DNA from: Octadecabacter sp. SW4
GTDB lineage: Bacteria; Pseudomonadota; Alphaproteobacteria; Rhodobacterales; Rhodobacteraceae
DNA: 64,000 bases
Assembly (NCBI RefSeq): GCF_008065155.1
Contig: NZ_CP042819.1
Coordinates: forward strand, 496,001-560,000
Direction of reading: 5' to 3'
The notes beneath the pieces are model-generated. The model saw only the letters and a program-made list of their open reading frames with translations, ran no database searches and had not been told where the DNA came from. Below are positions 8,628-17,222 of this stretch, piece by piece (positions within the stretch are counted from its first letter, which is position 1; every line of letters begins with the position of its first letter). A program made the position numbers and the translations under genes.

Positions 8628-9923
8628 TTAGAGCAGGTGGCGGAGCGGTTGCTCCATGCGGCCTGCGAATTCTGATAGAAGGGTGACGGCGGCGCTGGCG
8701 GCCAGGTGATGGCCTGCGCATTCCAGTGTGATGGTGAGCCCGCTGTTTGTGCGTGTCAGCGTGAGGACCGGCGCGTCTTCTTCGCCGAGATCGACAGTGC
8801 TGACGCGGCTCAAGCGCAGATCGCGCAGGATGAGGTCCGGCGCGCTATCATCTTCGGCCTTGGTGATGGCGCTGAACGGGCCGGCAGGAACCGTGTAGGC
8901 GCGGCTTTGCTCGAAGCTTTCAACGGCGATGATTGCCGTGTCGCGACCAAGGCTTGCGGCGGCGAGGCCTGCGAGAATGGCGTTTGCATCTTGCAGGTCG
9001 GTGTTTTCAGTCGCCCATTCGGTAAACGCGCAAGAGCCATCCGTGGGCAAATCAGCAGTCAGACGACGCGGAGGTGCGGCGGTTTGACCGGCAGTTTGCG
9101 CGGGCATTGTGCTGAGGACCTCAATATCCGCAACGTGGAAGGGTTGGGGATGTCCGGCCTCCACCAGTCGGTTAAGGTCCAGCCCCTGTTCCAGCGCCAG
9201 ACGCCGCGCCTTGGGGGAGGCGAGGATACGACCATCAGCTGATGTGAAAGCCTGTGCTTTGGGCGCCTTTTTAGGTGAAGATTTGGGTTCGCCTTTCGCC
9301 TTTGGGGCCGGATCGGGTGTTGCAGCTGGTTTTGCTGCGCCACCATCCGCAATGCTGCGCTGCACAGGATTGGCAGGCTTTTCGGGGGAGATAATGGCAA
9401 TCGTATCGCCAACAGGGGCGGCTTCGTCTGCCTCGGCCAGCAATGCTGCGACGAAGCCATCGGTGCCCGCCTCGACCTCCATGGTGGCTTTGTCGGTTTC
9501 GACCTCGAACAGGATGTCGCCCGCGGCCACGGCGTCGCCAAGCCCCTTGTGCCAAGCGACAATTACACCTGTATCTTGTGCCATTCCAAGCGCGGGCATG
9601 ATGACGGCTTTGCCGTCGGGCAGCGAGGCGTCATCGCTGCCGCCTGCATCAACGGGGGCCTGCGCGGCGCTGCCGCTGTCTTCGGCGGTGTCCGAAACAA
9701 GTGCTATGACATTGCCTACGGGCACATCGGCCCCTGCGTCGGCTTGCACATCTGTCAGATAGCCGTCGGCGGGGGATTCTACCTCCATCGTCGCTTTGTC
9801 GGTTTCCACCTCGAACAGCGCGTCACCGGCTTTCACGGCATCGCCAGCAGACTTAAGCCAACTGACGATCTTGCCGGTGTCCTGCGCCATGCCAAGCGCC
9901 GGCATGATGACCTCATGCGGCAT
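8628..9923 (-). CDS. Double-lipoyl, E3-binding-protein-like subunit with degenerate acyltransferase domain
   Basis: 431 residues with an unusual layout. There are two N-terminal lipoyl domains (about 1-77 and 105-182), each with the lipoylation Lys in VETDKATMEVE. A Pro/Ala/Lys-rich linker follows, then a subunit-binding domain (about 228-265, SPKARRLALEQGLDL), then about 140 residues in the place of the acyltransferase domain. At its end GHHLAASAA replaces the catalytic DHRxxDG motif, and PLRHLL keeps the family ending. It resembles eukaryotic E3-binding protein/protein X in plan. It overlaps the E1 beta gene by 11 bases and precedes the aldehyde dehydrogenase. It probably supplies swinging arms in trans to the lipoyl-less E2. 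Confidence 0.85.
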   Translation of the reverse strand: MPHEVIMPALGMAQDTGKIVSWLKSAGDAVKAGDALFEVETDKATMEVESPADGYLTDVQADAGADVPVGNVIALVSDTAEDSGSAAQAPVDAGGSDDASLPDGKAVIMPALGMAQDTGVIVAWHKGLGDAVAAGDILFEVETDKATMEVEAGTDGFVAALLAEADEAAPVGDTIAIISPEKPANPVQRSIADGGAAKPAATPDPAPKAKGEPKSSPKKAPKAQAFTSADGRILASPKARRLALEQGLDLNRLVEAGHPQPFHVADIEVLSTMPAQTAGQTAAPPRRLTADLPTDGSCAFTEWATENTDLQDANAILAGLAAASLGRDTAIIAVESFEQSRAYTVPAGPFSAITKAEDDSAPDLILRDLRLSRVSTVDLGEEDAPVLTLTRTNSGLTITLECAGHHLAASAAVTLLSEFAGRMEQPLRHLL

Positions 9924-10908
9924 GGATCATCTCCCCTGACATGAGTTTGCGCGCGTTTTCTGCCACGGCTTCCGGTGTCGGAACGGTGATGTCTTCCAGC
10001 GCGGGCGAGAAGGGGACGGGCACATCCATCGCGCCCATGCGCAGCACCGGAGCGTCGAGGTGATAGAAGGCCTTTTCGTTGATCCGGCCAGCAATCTCGC
10101 CGGTGATACCGTAGCTTTGATGGCCTTCATCTACCACGATCACGCGGGAGGTTTTTTTGGCCGATGCGATGAGGGTTTCCTCGTCTAGAGGCACGATCGT
10201 GCGCGGGTCGATGACCTCTGCGTCGATGCCTTCTTTCGCCAGAATCTCGGCCGCCGCTTCGCAGACCTGCACCATCGAGGACGTGGCGATCAGGGTGATG
10301 TCGCTGCCTTCCCGCTTGATGTTGGCCTCTCCGAAGGGGATCAAGAACTCCTCCTCCGGGACGGGGGCCTTGTCGTTATACATCAGCTTGTCCTCAAAGA
10401 TGACGACAGGGTTGTTGTCGCGGATCGCGGTTTTCATCAGGCCCTTGGCCTCATAGGCAGACGATGGCATCGCCACCTTCAGGCCGGGAATATGGGCGAC
10501 CAATGCGTGCAGCGATTGCGAATGCTGCGCGGCCGAGCGGCGGGTTGCGCCCATGTTGGTGCGTAGAACCAAGGGGGCGCTCATCTTGCCGCCCGACATA
10601 TAATGCGTCTTGGCGGCCTGATTGCATAGCTGATCCATGATCAAATATATGAAATCGCCGAACATGAGGTCCACGACAGGGCGTGTGCCCGTCATCGCGG
10701 CCCCAACAGCAAGGCCCATGAAGCCGGGTTCGGAAATTGGTGTGTCTACAACGCGCTCGGTGCCGAACTCTTCGACAAGGCCGCTGAGGACCTTGAAAGG
10801 CGTTCCGGCCTCGGCCACATCTTCGCCGATGATGAACACGGTTTCATCGCGGCGCATCTCTTCGGCCAGTGCTTCATTGACCGCTTGGGACAGTGTAATT
10901 TCTCGCAT
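9913..10908 (-). CDS. Thiamine-dependent dehydrogenase E1 component, beta subunit
   Basis: 331 residues of the transketolase-type pyrimidine-binding subunit shared by pyruvate, branched-chain and acetoin dehydrogenases. Seen: the start REITLSQAVNEALAEEM, GEDVAEAGTPFKV, the cofactor-proximal ISEPGFMGLAVGAAM, FGDFIYLIMDQL, and the C-terminal transketolase domain with DPRTIVPLD and VVDEGHQSYG. The start at 10908 follows a clear GAGGAGGAAGAC ribosome site placed 10 bases after the E1 alpha stop. It forms an alpha2-beta2 E1 with the upstream gene. It resembles AcoB/PdhB, and the substrate (pyruvate, acetoin or another 2-oxo or hydroxyketo compound) cannot be fixed. Confidence 0.93.
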   Translation of the reverse strand: MREITLSQAVNEALAEEMRRDETVFIIGEDVAEAGTPFKVLSGLVEEFGTERVVDTPISEPGFMGLAVGAAMTGTRPVVDLMFGDFIYLIMDQLCNQAAKTHYMSGGKMSAPLVLRTNMGATRRSAAQHSQSLHALVAHIPGLKVAMPSSAYEAKGLMKTAIRDNNPVVIFEDKLMYNDKAPVPEEEFLIPFGEANIKREGSDITLIATSSMVQVCEAAAEILAKEGIDAEVIDPRTIVPLDEETLIASAKKTSRVIVVDEGHQSYGITGEIAGRINEKAFYHLDAPVLRMGAMDVPVPFSPALEDITVPTPEAVAENARKLMSGEMIHAA

Positions 10909-10918
10909 GTCTTCCTCC

Positions 10919-11914
10919 TCAGGCCAGCGCATGTTTGACGTCTGTAAAGACATGCATATCGACCTCGGCTTGGTCTGGGTAAGGCGCTGCCTCAGCATAG
11001 GCGACGGCTTCTTCGGCGTCTTTCTTCACTTCAGCGTTCATCGCTTCGATCTCGTCCTCAGACGCAATGCCCTGCTCGACGAGCCAGCCGCGGAATTTGA
11101 TGATCGGGTCGCGATTTTCCTTCCAGTCCTTCTCTTCGTTCTTCGAGCGGTAGTATTCGCGGTTGATGTCGCCGACGTGGTGGCCGTGGTAGCGATAGGT
11201 CATCAACTCCATGAAGAAGGGGCCTTTGCCTTTGCGCGCCCGCGCTACGAGGTCTTGGGTGAGTTCGTTGACGGCCAGCACGTCTTGCCCGTCGACCTGA
11301 TGCGCCTCGATCCCGAAGGCCTCGGCGCGCGCCGTGATCAAACCGGCGGCGATTTCTTCGGTTTTGGTGTATTCTGAATAGCCGTTGTTCTCGCAGGCGT
11401 AGATGACTGGCAGATTCCAAAGCGCAGCCATGTTCATGACCTCATACATCAGGCCCTGTGCCGTCGCCCCGTCGCCGAAGAAGCAGACAGTCACATCGTC
11501 TTTGCCCAGCATCTTCGCCGTGAAGGCCGATCCGGTGGCGATCCCCATGGACCCGCCGACGATGGCATTGGCGCCGAGATTGCCGTTGGATTGATCGGCG
11601 ATGTGCATCGAGCCGCCCTTGCCGCGGCAATAGCCCTCTTCCTTGCCCAGAAGTTCGCAGAACATTTCTTTGAAATTCGCACCCTTGGCGACGCAGTGGC
11701 CATGGCCCCGGTGGGTCGAAGTGATCTTGTCTGTCACTTTCAGCGCCTCGCAGATGCCCACGGCGACGGCTTCCTCGCCAGAATACATATGGGTCAGGCC
11801 CGGCATTTTGGCGGACAGATAGAGCTGGTTGGCGTTATCTTCGAACGAGCGGATGCGCACCATCTGGCGATACATGCGTAGGTAGTCTTCGGTGTTTGTC
11901 TTTGTTTTGGCCAT
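10919..11914 (-). CDS. Thiamine-dependent dehydrogenase E1 component, alpha subunit
   Basis: 331 residues. The thiamine diphosphate motif is intact: GDGATAQG followed about 27 residues later by CENN. Other family marks are HMYSGEEAVAVG, STHRGHGHCVAKG, RGKGGSMHIAD, GANAIVGGSMGIATG and YRYHGHHVGD. The length and the GGSMHI/NGYSEYT sections fit AcoA/PdhA-type enzymes. It catalyses decarboxylation or cleavage of a keto substrate and transfer of the resulting acyl or aldehyde unit to lipoamide. It starts at 11914 after AGAGGACATC and lies 75 bases downstream of the M24-family gene. Confidence 0.93.
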   Translation of the reverse strand: MAKTKTNTEDYLRMYRQMVRIRSFEDNANQLYLSAKMPGLTHMYSGEEAVAVGICEALKVTDKITSTHRGHGHCVAKGANFKEMFCELLGKEEGYCRGKGGSMHIADQSNGNLGANAIVGGSMGIATGSAFTAKMLGKDDVTVCFFGDGATAQGLMYEVMNMAALWNLPVIYACENNGYSEYTKTEEIAAGLITARAEAFGIEAHQVDGQDVLAVNELTQDLVARARKGKGPFFMELMTYRYHGHHVGDINREYYRSKNEEKDWKENRDPIIKFRGWLVEQGIASEDEIEAMNAEVKKDAEEAVAYAEAAPYPDQAEVDMHVFTDVKHALA

Positions 11915-11989
11915 GATGTCCTCTTGGGCAAACGGGCAAGGCCCGCGTCCGACGCTGGGAGCGAACGCCGGGCGCGGATAAACCGCCGG

Positions 11990-13300
11990 TCAGTAGCGGT
12001 TGGCGATCGGCAGTTCTTCGGCCGGGAAGAGGCTGATGACTTCGCAGCCGGTCTCGGTCACGACGACTTCTTCCTCGATCCGGGCGGCCGAATAGCCGTC
12101 CGTTGCGGGGCAGTAGGTTTCCAGCGCAAAGACCATACCGGTCTGGATTTCCATCGGGTGATCCAAGCTGACGGCGCGGGAGATGATCGGGCGTTCGTGC
12201 AGCGCTAGACCAAGGCCGTGGCCGAACTGCAGGCCAAAGGCTTGATCTTCGTTGGCGAAGCCCAGGCTTTCCGCAGTGGGCCAGACCGCAGCCACCTTGT
12301 CGGTCGTGACGCCGGGTTTGATCATAGCGATAGAAGCGTCGATCCATTCGCGGGCCTTCACGTAGGCATCGTTTTGCGACGGGGTCGCACGGCCCACGTT
12401 GAAGGTCCGGTAATAGCAGGTGCGATATCCCTGATAGGATTGCAGAATGTCAAAGAAGGCCTGATCGCCGGGGCGGATCAAACGGTCGGTGAAGTTGTGC
12501 GGATGCGGGTTGCAGCGTTCGCCGGAAATGGCGTTGATCGCCTCCACATCGTCGGAGCCCATCTCGTAGAGCATCTTGTTGGACAGGGCGACAATGTCAT
12601 TCTCGCGAATGCCTGGTTTTAGCTCTTCGTAGATCATGTGGTAGACGCCATCGACCATGGCCGCGGCTTGCGTCAGAAGCTGGATCTCGTCGGTATTTTT
12701 GATCTCACGCGCTGCCAGCATGATCTGCTGACCGTCAACGACGTTCAGGCCTTCTTCCTTCAGAGCGTGAAACATCGCCGTTTCAGCATAATCCACTCCC
12801 ACGGGCATGTTGGCCATGCCGGCATCTTTGATCAATTGCGCGATCTGCTTGGCATACTTCTGCATCAGCCCGAATTCGGGCGGGATCGTGCCGCGCATGC
12901 CGACCACGCCTGCAAGGCAATGGCTGGGCTCCAGCCAATCGGAGTGACGTTTGTGGTGCTCCGCGGCGGACCCGAAATCCCAGACGTAGGGGCTGTCGTC
13001 ACCTGTCAGAAGGCAGAAGCGGCACATTTTGTCGCGTTCCCATTCACCGATCTTGGTGGCCGAGACATAGCGGATATTGTTCACATCGAACAAAAGCAGC
13101 GTGCCCGCGTTCGAGTTCTTCAGCGACTGGCGAGTCCGCGCAAGGCGGTAGCGACGCAGGCGGTCGTGATCGATGCGGCGTTCGAAATCCACGGACATGT
13201 GGCCATGGGCCGGCAGCTTTTCGCGCCACTCCCAATTGGGCTCAAGATCCTGAGGGGTGAGCAGGTTTGGCATGAGTGCATTGCCTGGACGTTCTGACAT
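11990..13300 (-). CDS. Creatinase-like M24 (pita-bread fold) protein with altered metal site
   Basis: 436 residues with an N-terminal creatinase domain and a C-terminal M24 domain. Aligned to M24 aminopeptidases, four of five metal ligands are present: Asp in FFDILQ, His in FGHGLGLALHERP, Glu in ALETYC and Glu in RIEEEV. The second Asp is replaced by Cys in GYRTCYYRTF (usual pattern GYxxDxTRTF). It may be a hydrolase or lyase with unusual metal use, or a metal-free enzyme like creatinase. It is not a close match to the DMSP lyase DddP that I can recall. It lies between the SDR and the E1 genes, so it is likely an early catabolic step. It starts after AAAGGAGTTTTCC. Confidence 0.8.
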   Translation of the reverse strand: MSERPGNALMPNLLTPQDLEPNWEWREKLPAHGHMSVDFERRIDHDRLRRYRLARTRQSLKNSNAGTLLLFDVNNIRYVSATKIGEWERDKMCRFCLLTGDDSPYVWDFGSAAEHHKRHSDWLEPSHCLAGVVGMRGTIPPEFGLMQKYAKQIAQLIKDAGMANMPVGVDYAETAMFHALKEEGLNVVDGQQIMLAAREIKNTDEIQLLTQAAAMVDGVYHMIYEELKPGIRENDIVALSNKMLYEMGSDDVEAINAISGERCNPHPHNFTDRLIRPGDQAFFDILQSYQGYRTCYYRTFNVGRATPSQNDAYVKAREWIDASIAMIKPGVTTDKVAAVWPTAESLGFANEDQAFGLQFGHGLGLALHERPIISRAVSLDHPMEIQTGMVFALETYCPATDGYSAARIEEEVVVTETGCEVISLFPAEELPIANRY

Positions 13301-13363
13301 GGAAAACTCCTTTCGGGTGGGACCATGCGCACCCGGTTTGTTGCTGAAAATTCGGGTGTTGGC

Positions 13364-14173
13364 TTAGGTCGTCGCCCAGCCGCCATCGATAGAGATCATT
13401 TGGCCGGTCATGTAATCGCTATCGTCGGATGCAAGGAACGACGCGGTGCCGACGATATCCTTGGGATAGGAAACGCGCTTGATCACAAGGGCGCTGTCAA
13501 CGATATCCTCATAGGCTTGACCTTCGCGTTCCTTGAACCCAATCTCGACCAGATCCTTGTCCAACTGCTCCCAGAGCGGTGTGACAACCACGCCCGGCGC
13601 GTAGCCGTTCACGGTGATGTTGTGCTCGGCCAGACCAAGCGCACCACATTCTGTCAGCGCAAGGCAGCCGTATTTCGAGGTGCAATAGACGGTCACATCC
13701 ACCAGCGGCTTTTTCGACGCGATCGAGCCCACGTTGATCAGCTTGTAGGGGTGATCCTCCATCGGGCCTTGGGCGATCATCTGGCGGGCGACTTCCTGCA
13801 TGCCCAGCCACATCGCCTTGGTGTTGACGTTCATGATCATGTCCCAGTTGTCTTCGTCAATATCCATGAAGAACCGGGGTTTGTTCAGGCCCGCGTTGAA
13901 AAGCCCGACATTGATCGACCCGAAGGCCTTGACCGTGGCGGCAACGGCGGCGGCGTTGTCTTCGCGCTTGGTGACATCCATTTTGACAGCAATCGCCTCG
14001 CCGTTCCCCGCTGCATTGATCGCATCGGCAACTTTCTGCGCTTCATCGCCGTCCAGATCGCCAAGACAGACATTCGCGCCTTGGGCGGCAAAGTTTTCGG
14101 CGTTGGCCTGACCCATGCCGCGGGCGGCACCGGTGATGAGAATATTCTTACCTTTGAGGCGGTTGGGGTCCAT
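13364..14173 (-). CDS. Short-chain dehydrogenase/reductase
   Basis: 269-residue classical SDR. Seen: the cofactor motif TGAARGMGQANA, the NAG loop (LFNAGLNKPRF), the catalytic Ser in NVGSIASKK, the YCTSKYG segment with Tyr-x-x-x-Lys, and the C-terminal SDDSDYMTGQMISIDGGW. The DLDGD stretch after the second strand suggests NAD(H) preference. It has a paralogue at 17299-18090 in the facing operon, with shared stretches such as MQE.ARQMIAQG. Both resemble polyol and 2,3-butanediol dehydrogenases. It starts at 14173 after CAGGAGGAGACATCC, 18 bases below the regulator gene. Confidence 0.92.
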   Translation of the reverse strand: MDPNRLKGKNILITGAARGMGQANAENFAAQGANVCLGDLDGDEAQKVADAINAAGNGEAIAVKMDVTKREDNAAAVAATVKAFGSINVGLFNAGLNKPRFFMDIDEDNWDMIMNVNTKAMWLGMQEVARQMIAQGPMEDHPYKLINVGSIASKKPLVDVTVYCTSKYGCLALTECGALGLAEHNITVNGYAPGVVVTPLWEQLDKDLVEIGFKEREGQAYEDIVDSALVIKRVSYPKDIVGTASFLASDDSDYMTGQMISIDGGWATT

Positions 14174-14191
14174 GGATGTCTCCTCCTGTTG

Positions 14192-16033
14192 TCACTTAGA
14201 CCTGTGTCTTTTGATCATGGCGTCGGCCCTCTCCTGTGCGCGACGCAGTGTTTCTGCCGGGGTCGTTAGACCGCGCAGCATGTCGTGGAATTCCTCTCCG
14301 CAAATCTGGATGATCTCGCTGATCTCCGGCACGGGCGGGCGGGGCCAGAATTGCAACTCGTCGCGCCATGACATGGCATCGACGGCCTCGAAGATGGGCG
14401 ACAGGCGCCGGACGTCTGGATCCGCGCCAACGGAATAACGCGGGTTGGTCCGGCTGCCGTTTTGCACGTAGAGCTTTTGTGCCTCGGGCGAGGTGAAGAC
14501 GCGTAGCGCCTCAACAGCCGCTGGCACGCGATCCGGCGGTAGATTGGCGGGAATGCCCATGATGTAGCCGCCCACAGGGGCGATCTGGCTGGCACCCGGG
14601 CCAGCGGGATGGGGCAGATAACCAGTTTGACCGTTGGCGGGCGACTCTTCGTCCGACTCGAAATAGGGAGCCAGCAAGGTGTAGCCGTATGCCATCGCGA
14701 TGCGACCCGCAGCATAGGGCCGTACGCGTTCATACCAGGACATCGACAGAATATCGGGAGGTGAGTATTCCAGCAATTCCAGCAGGAACTCGGCCGCGCG
14801 GAGACCTGATTCCGTATCAATCGTGACGTTGTAGCGCCGATCAGCGAGGTGGCCCGTGGCAAAGCCGCCCGCGACGGGGGGCAGATCAAAGACAGGCTGG
14901 CCGAAATCGGCAAGCGTCATAAGCACTGTGTGGCCAAGCGCCGTTCCGCGCGCGGCGTTCCACGCAATCCCGTGTCGGCCGTTTTGGGGGTCATGCAGCG
15001 CCTTGGCGGCGGCCAAGAGCGCATCGGTTGTAGCAGGTGGTTCAAGCCCGGCTTCGGCGAACATGTCTTTTCGGTAGAACAACAATTCGGGCGTGGTCTG
15101 GGCGGGCAAACCATAGGGCCTGCCGCCCCAATGGGCCGCCTTCCAGCCAGCCGTGTGGAAATCTGCCGGGTCAACGCTCGCAATGTCCATGGCCTCGTCC
15201 AGTGGCATCAGAATGTCGCGCTCAGCGAACTCCCCCACCCATGGGAGATCCACGGCGATGATGTCGTAGCGGCTGGATTTGCGTTCTGAATTGCGGACGG
15301 CTTCTTCGTGCAGGCGATCAATCGAAAAAGCGCGTTGATTGATTTGCACCCCGATGGACTGTTCGAATTGCCGCTTGAGGTTTTCCATGACCATGAACGT
15401 TGGGTCCCCGTGAACCAGCACACGCAGGCCACCGGCAAGCTTCAGCGGTTCGGACAGAACCTGAAGCGGGGGGATCGACTTGGCGTCCATGTAGGACTCG
15501 CCAAAGTAGTAGTCGTCGGCCTCTCCCAGCGTTTGCTTGCCGCCGAACCGATTTGCCGCCAACCGACTCACGCGGCTCGACAGTTGGGCCCATTGATCCA
15601 TGAGTGTTTCGCTGGGGTGCATCGAGAAGCTTTTGCCGGTCTTGGTGCGGGGGCGCTGTTCAATCAGACCAGCGTTCACCATTTCCTTTAGGCGGCGGTT
15701 CGCTGTGGCGTAGGGCACGCGGCTGGCACCAATCAGCGAAGTGGCAGTAATCGCACGCCCTTCGAGGTGTCCACGTAGCAACAAGAGCGTCATTCGCAGG
15801 TTCGGATTCGGTGCGGACAGGTCTACCACGTCCTCCAGTTCGTCACCCAAATCCTCGAGAAAGGCGATGATCTGAAGCATCTCGGTTTTTGCCCTTGGGG
15901 GCCTGAACCGGGCCATGTTTGTTGCGCTCATCGCATTCATCGGACTGGTTTTTTTCTTTCTGGTTTGCTTTGGCGATTGCGTTTTGCGACCGTCGGCCGA
16001 AATATTCATTTTGAACGAATCTGATTTGCCCAT
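14192..16033 (-). CDS. Winged-helix regulator fused to an ABC-type (family 1) solute-binding domain
   Basis: 613 residues with a rare architecture. A basic N-terminal tail lacks a signal peptide. A winged-helix DNA-binding domain follows (about 79-150, with TATSLIGASRVPYATANRRL and a wing near RPRTKTG). The rest, about 200-590, is a UgpB/MalE-type extracellular solute-binding fold (YDIIAVDLPWVGEF, ELLFYRKDMFAEAGLEPP, VEALRVFTSPEAQKLYVQNG). It is therefore read as a cytoplasmic one-component sensor using a transporter-type ligand domain. The start at 16033 was chosen because GGAGGGAAGCATCG precedes it. It is the first gene of the leftward operon and faces the ABC-transporter operon across a perfect inverted repeat, so it probably controls both arms. 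Confidence 0.85.
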   Translation of the reverse strand: MGKSDSFKMNISADGRKTQSPKQTRKKKTSPMNAMSATNMARFRPPRAKTEMLQIIAFLEDLGDELEDVVDLSAPNPNLRMTLLLLRGHLEGRAITATSLIGASRVPYATANRRLKEMVNAGLIEQRPRTKTGKSFSMHPSETLMDQWAQLSSRVSRLAANRFGGKQTLGEADDYYFGESYMDAKSIPPLQVLSEPLKLAGGLRVLVHGDPTFMVMENLKRQFEQSIGVQINQRAFSIDRLHEEAVRNSERKSSRYDIIAVDLPWVGEFAERDILMPLDEAMDIASVDPADFHTAGWKAAHWGGRPYGLPAQTTPELLFYRKDMFAEAGLEPPATTDALLAAAKALHDPQNGRHGIAWNAARGTALGHTVLMTLADFGQPVFDLPPVAGGFATGHLADRRYNVTIDTESGLRAAEFLLELLEYSPPDILSMSWYERVRPYAAGRIAMAYGYTLLAPYFESDEESPANGQTGYLPHPAGPGASQIAPVGGYIMGIPANLPPDRVPAAVEALRVFTSPEAQKLYVQNGSRTNPRYSVGADPDVRRLSPIFEAVDAMSWRDELQFWPRPPVPEISEIIQICGEEFHDMLRGLTTPAETLRRAQERADAMIKRHRSK

Positions 16034-16081
16034 CGATGCTTCCCTCCGTAGGTTGCGAGAGTTGGTGATCAAAGCGTATCG

Positions 16082-16129
16082 CAAAAATATCCAATTCGGA
16101 CGAAGAAATTATCATAACGGATATTTTTG
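16082..16129. promoter_or_regulatory. Inverted repeat, candidate operator in divergent promoter region
   Basis: CAAAAATATCC at 16082-16092 is matched exactly by its reverse complement GGATATTTTTG at 16119-16129, with 26 bases between the arms and centres about 37 bases apart. It lies 49 bases upstream of the regulator start (16033) and about 120 bases upstream of the solute-binding-protein start (16251). The site is AT-rich in a GC-rich region. It is the obvious candidate binding site for the divergently encoded winged-helix regulator. No second copy was noticed in the window. Confidence 0.6.
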
Positions 16130-16250
16130 GTGACGCGGTGCTTCTGGCAAACCCACATGGTGAACGCAGTCCGATGGACCATGATTCCCCTATGGAGGGG
16201 GGAGCCAGCTAAACTGAGTTCAGAAAAGATTCCTTGGGAGGAAATCACAA

Positions 16251-17210
16251 ATGAAAATCCGCACACTTCTCGCAGCGACGACCGCCACGACGGCGATGGC
16301 CGTTGCAGGCATGGCCGCAGCCGACGAAACGATGACAATCGGCATCACCCAGAACAACGTGGGTGTCGACAGCTACCAAACCACATATGAGCAGGCCTTC
16401 ATTGCGGCTGCCGAAGCCAACCCTCATGTTGAAGTCGTCGTTCTGGACGCCGGTGGTGACGTGGCCCGCCAGATCGCCCAGATGGAAGACCTTATCCAGC
16501 AGGAAGTCGACGCCATCATTATCTGGCCGACCAACGGCGAGGCCGTGATCCCCGCTGTGCGTAAGGCATATCAGGCTGACATTCCGGTTGTCGTGACCAA
16601 CTCCAACATCGCCGAAGCCGGCTTTGACTTCGTCGCGTCCTTCTCTGGTCCTGACAACGTCACGCAGGGCATCCGTTCTGCCGAAATCATGTGTGACCGC
16701 TTCAAAGAACTGGGCATCGAAGACGAAGCCAAGGTCGTCCACATCACAGGTCAGCCCGGCTACACAACGGCGATTGAACGCGCGCAGGGCTTCAACGATC
16801 GTCTGCCCGAAGTCTGCCCGAACGTTGAGCAGATCGACGAGCAGCCTGGTGATTGGAACCGCGAAAAGTCACAGCAAGTAATGGAAGCGTTCCTCGTCCA
16901 GTATGACGACATCGACGGTGTTTATTCCGGTGACGACAACATGGGCGTTGGCGCAATGAACGCAGCGATCGCTGCGGGCCGCGAGGGCATTACCTTTGTT
17001 GGCGCAACTAACTTCGCAGTTGGCTATGAAGCGATGGCCGCAGGCACCTACTGGGGTTCAATCTACCAGTCACCAGTCGATGACGCCGAAGCAGCACTTA
17101 AGACTGCGATTGACCTGCTCAACGGCGAAGATCTGCCATTCCTGAATTACTTCGATACGCCGAAGATTACCCAGGACAACATGGACCAGTTCACCAAGCC
17201 GGTGTTCTAG
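16251..17210 (+). CDS. Periplasmic sugar-binding protein of a CUT2 (ribose-type) ABC transporter
   Basis: 319 residues, with a signal peptide (basic start, Ala-rich core, cleavage near AAADE). It has the RbsB/LacI-type ligand-binding fold: TIGITQNNVGVDSYQTTYEQAF, AQMEDLIQQEVDAIIIWP, FSGPDNVTQGIRSAEIM, and the hinge segment GVYSGDDNMGVGAMNAAIAAG. Ligands of this family are mostly sugars, polyols or related small molecules. A GGGAGGAAATCACAA ribosome site supports the start. It is the first gene of the rightward operon and is followed by a strong hairpin that could raise its level over the membrane genes. Confidence 0.93.
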   Translation: MKIRTLLAATTATTAMAVAGMAAADETMTIGITQNNVGVDSYQTTYEQAFIAAAEANPHVEVVVLDAGGDVARQIAQMEDLIQQEVDAIIIWPTNGEAVIPAVRKAYQADIPVVVTNSNIAEAGFDFVASFSGPDNVTQGIRSAEIMCDRFKELGIEDEAKVVHITGQPGYTTAIERAQGFNDRLPEVCPNVEQIDEQPGDWNREKSQQVMEAFLVQYDDIDGVYSGDDNMGVGAMNAAIAAGREGITFVGATNFAVGYEAMAAGTYWGSIYQSPVDDAEAALKTAIDLLNGEDLPFLNYFDTPKITQDNMDQFTKPVF

Positions 17211-17222
17211 GGCCCCAACTTC

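Noticed and set aside
6293..11914. Naming the dehydrogenase genes acoABC or pdhABC
   Set aside because: E1 resembles both types, the E2 motif is pyruvate-type, and the split E2 plus embedded aldehyde dehydrogenase is not the standard layout of either; the substrate is not decided by sequence.
11990..13300. DMSP lyase DddP as identity of the M24 gene
   Set aside because: The fold is the same, but the N-terminus and the active-site surroundings differ from DddP as I recall it, and the operon context points to another pathway.
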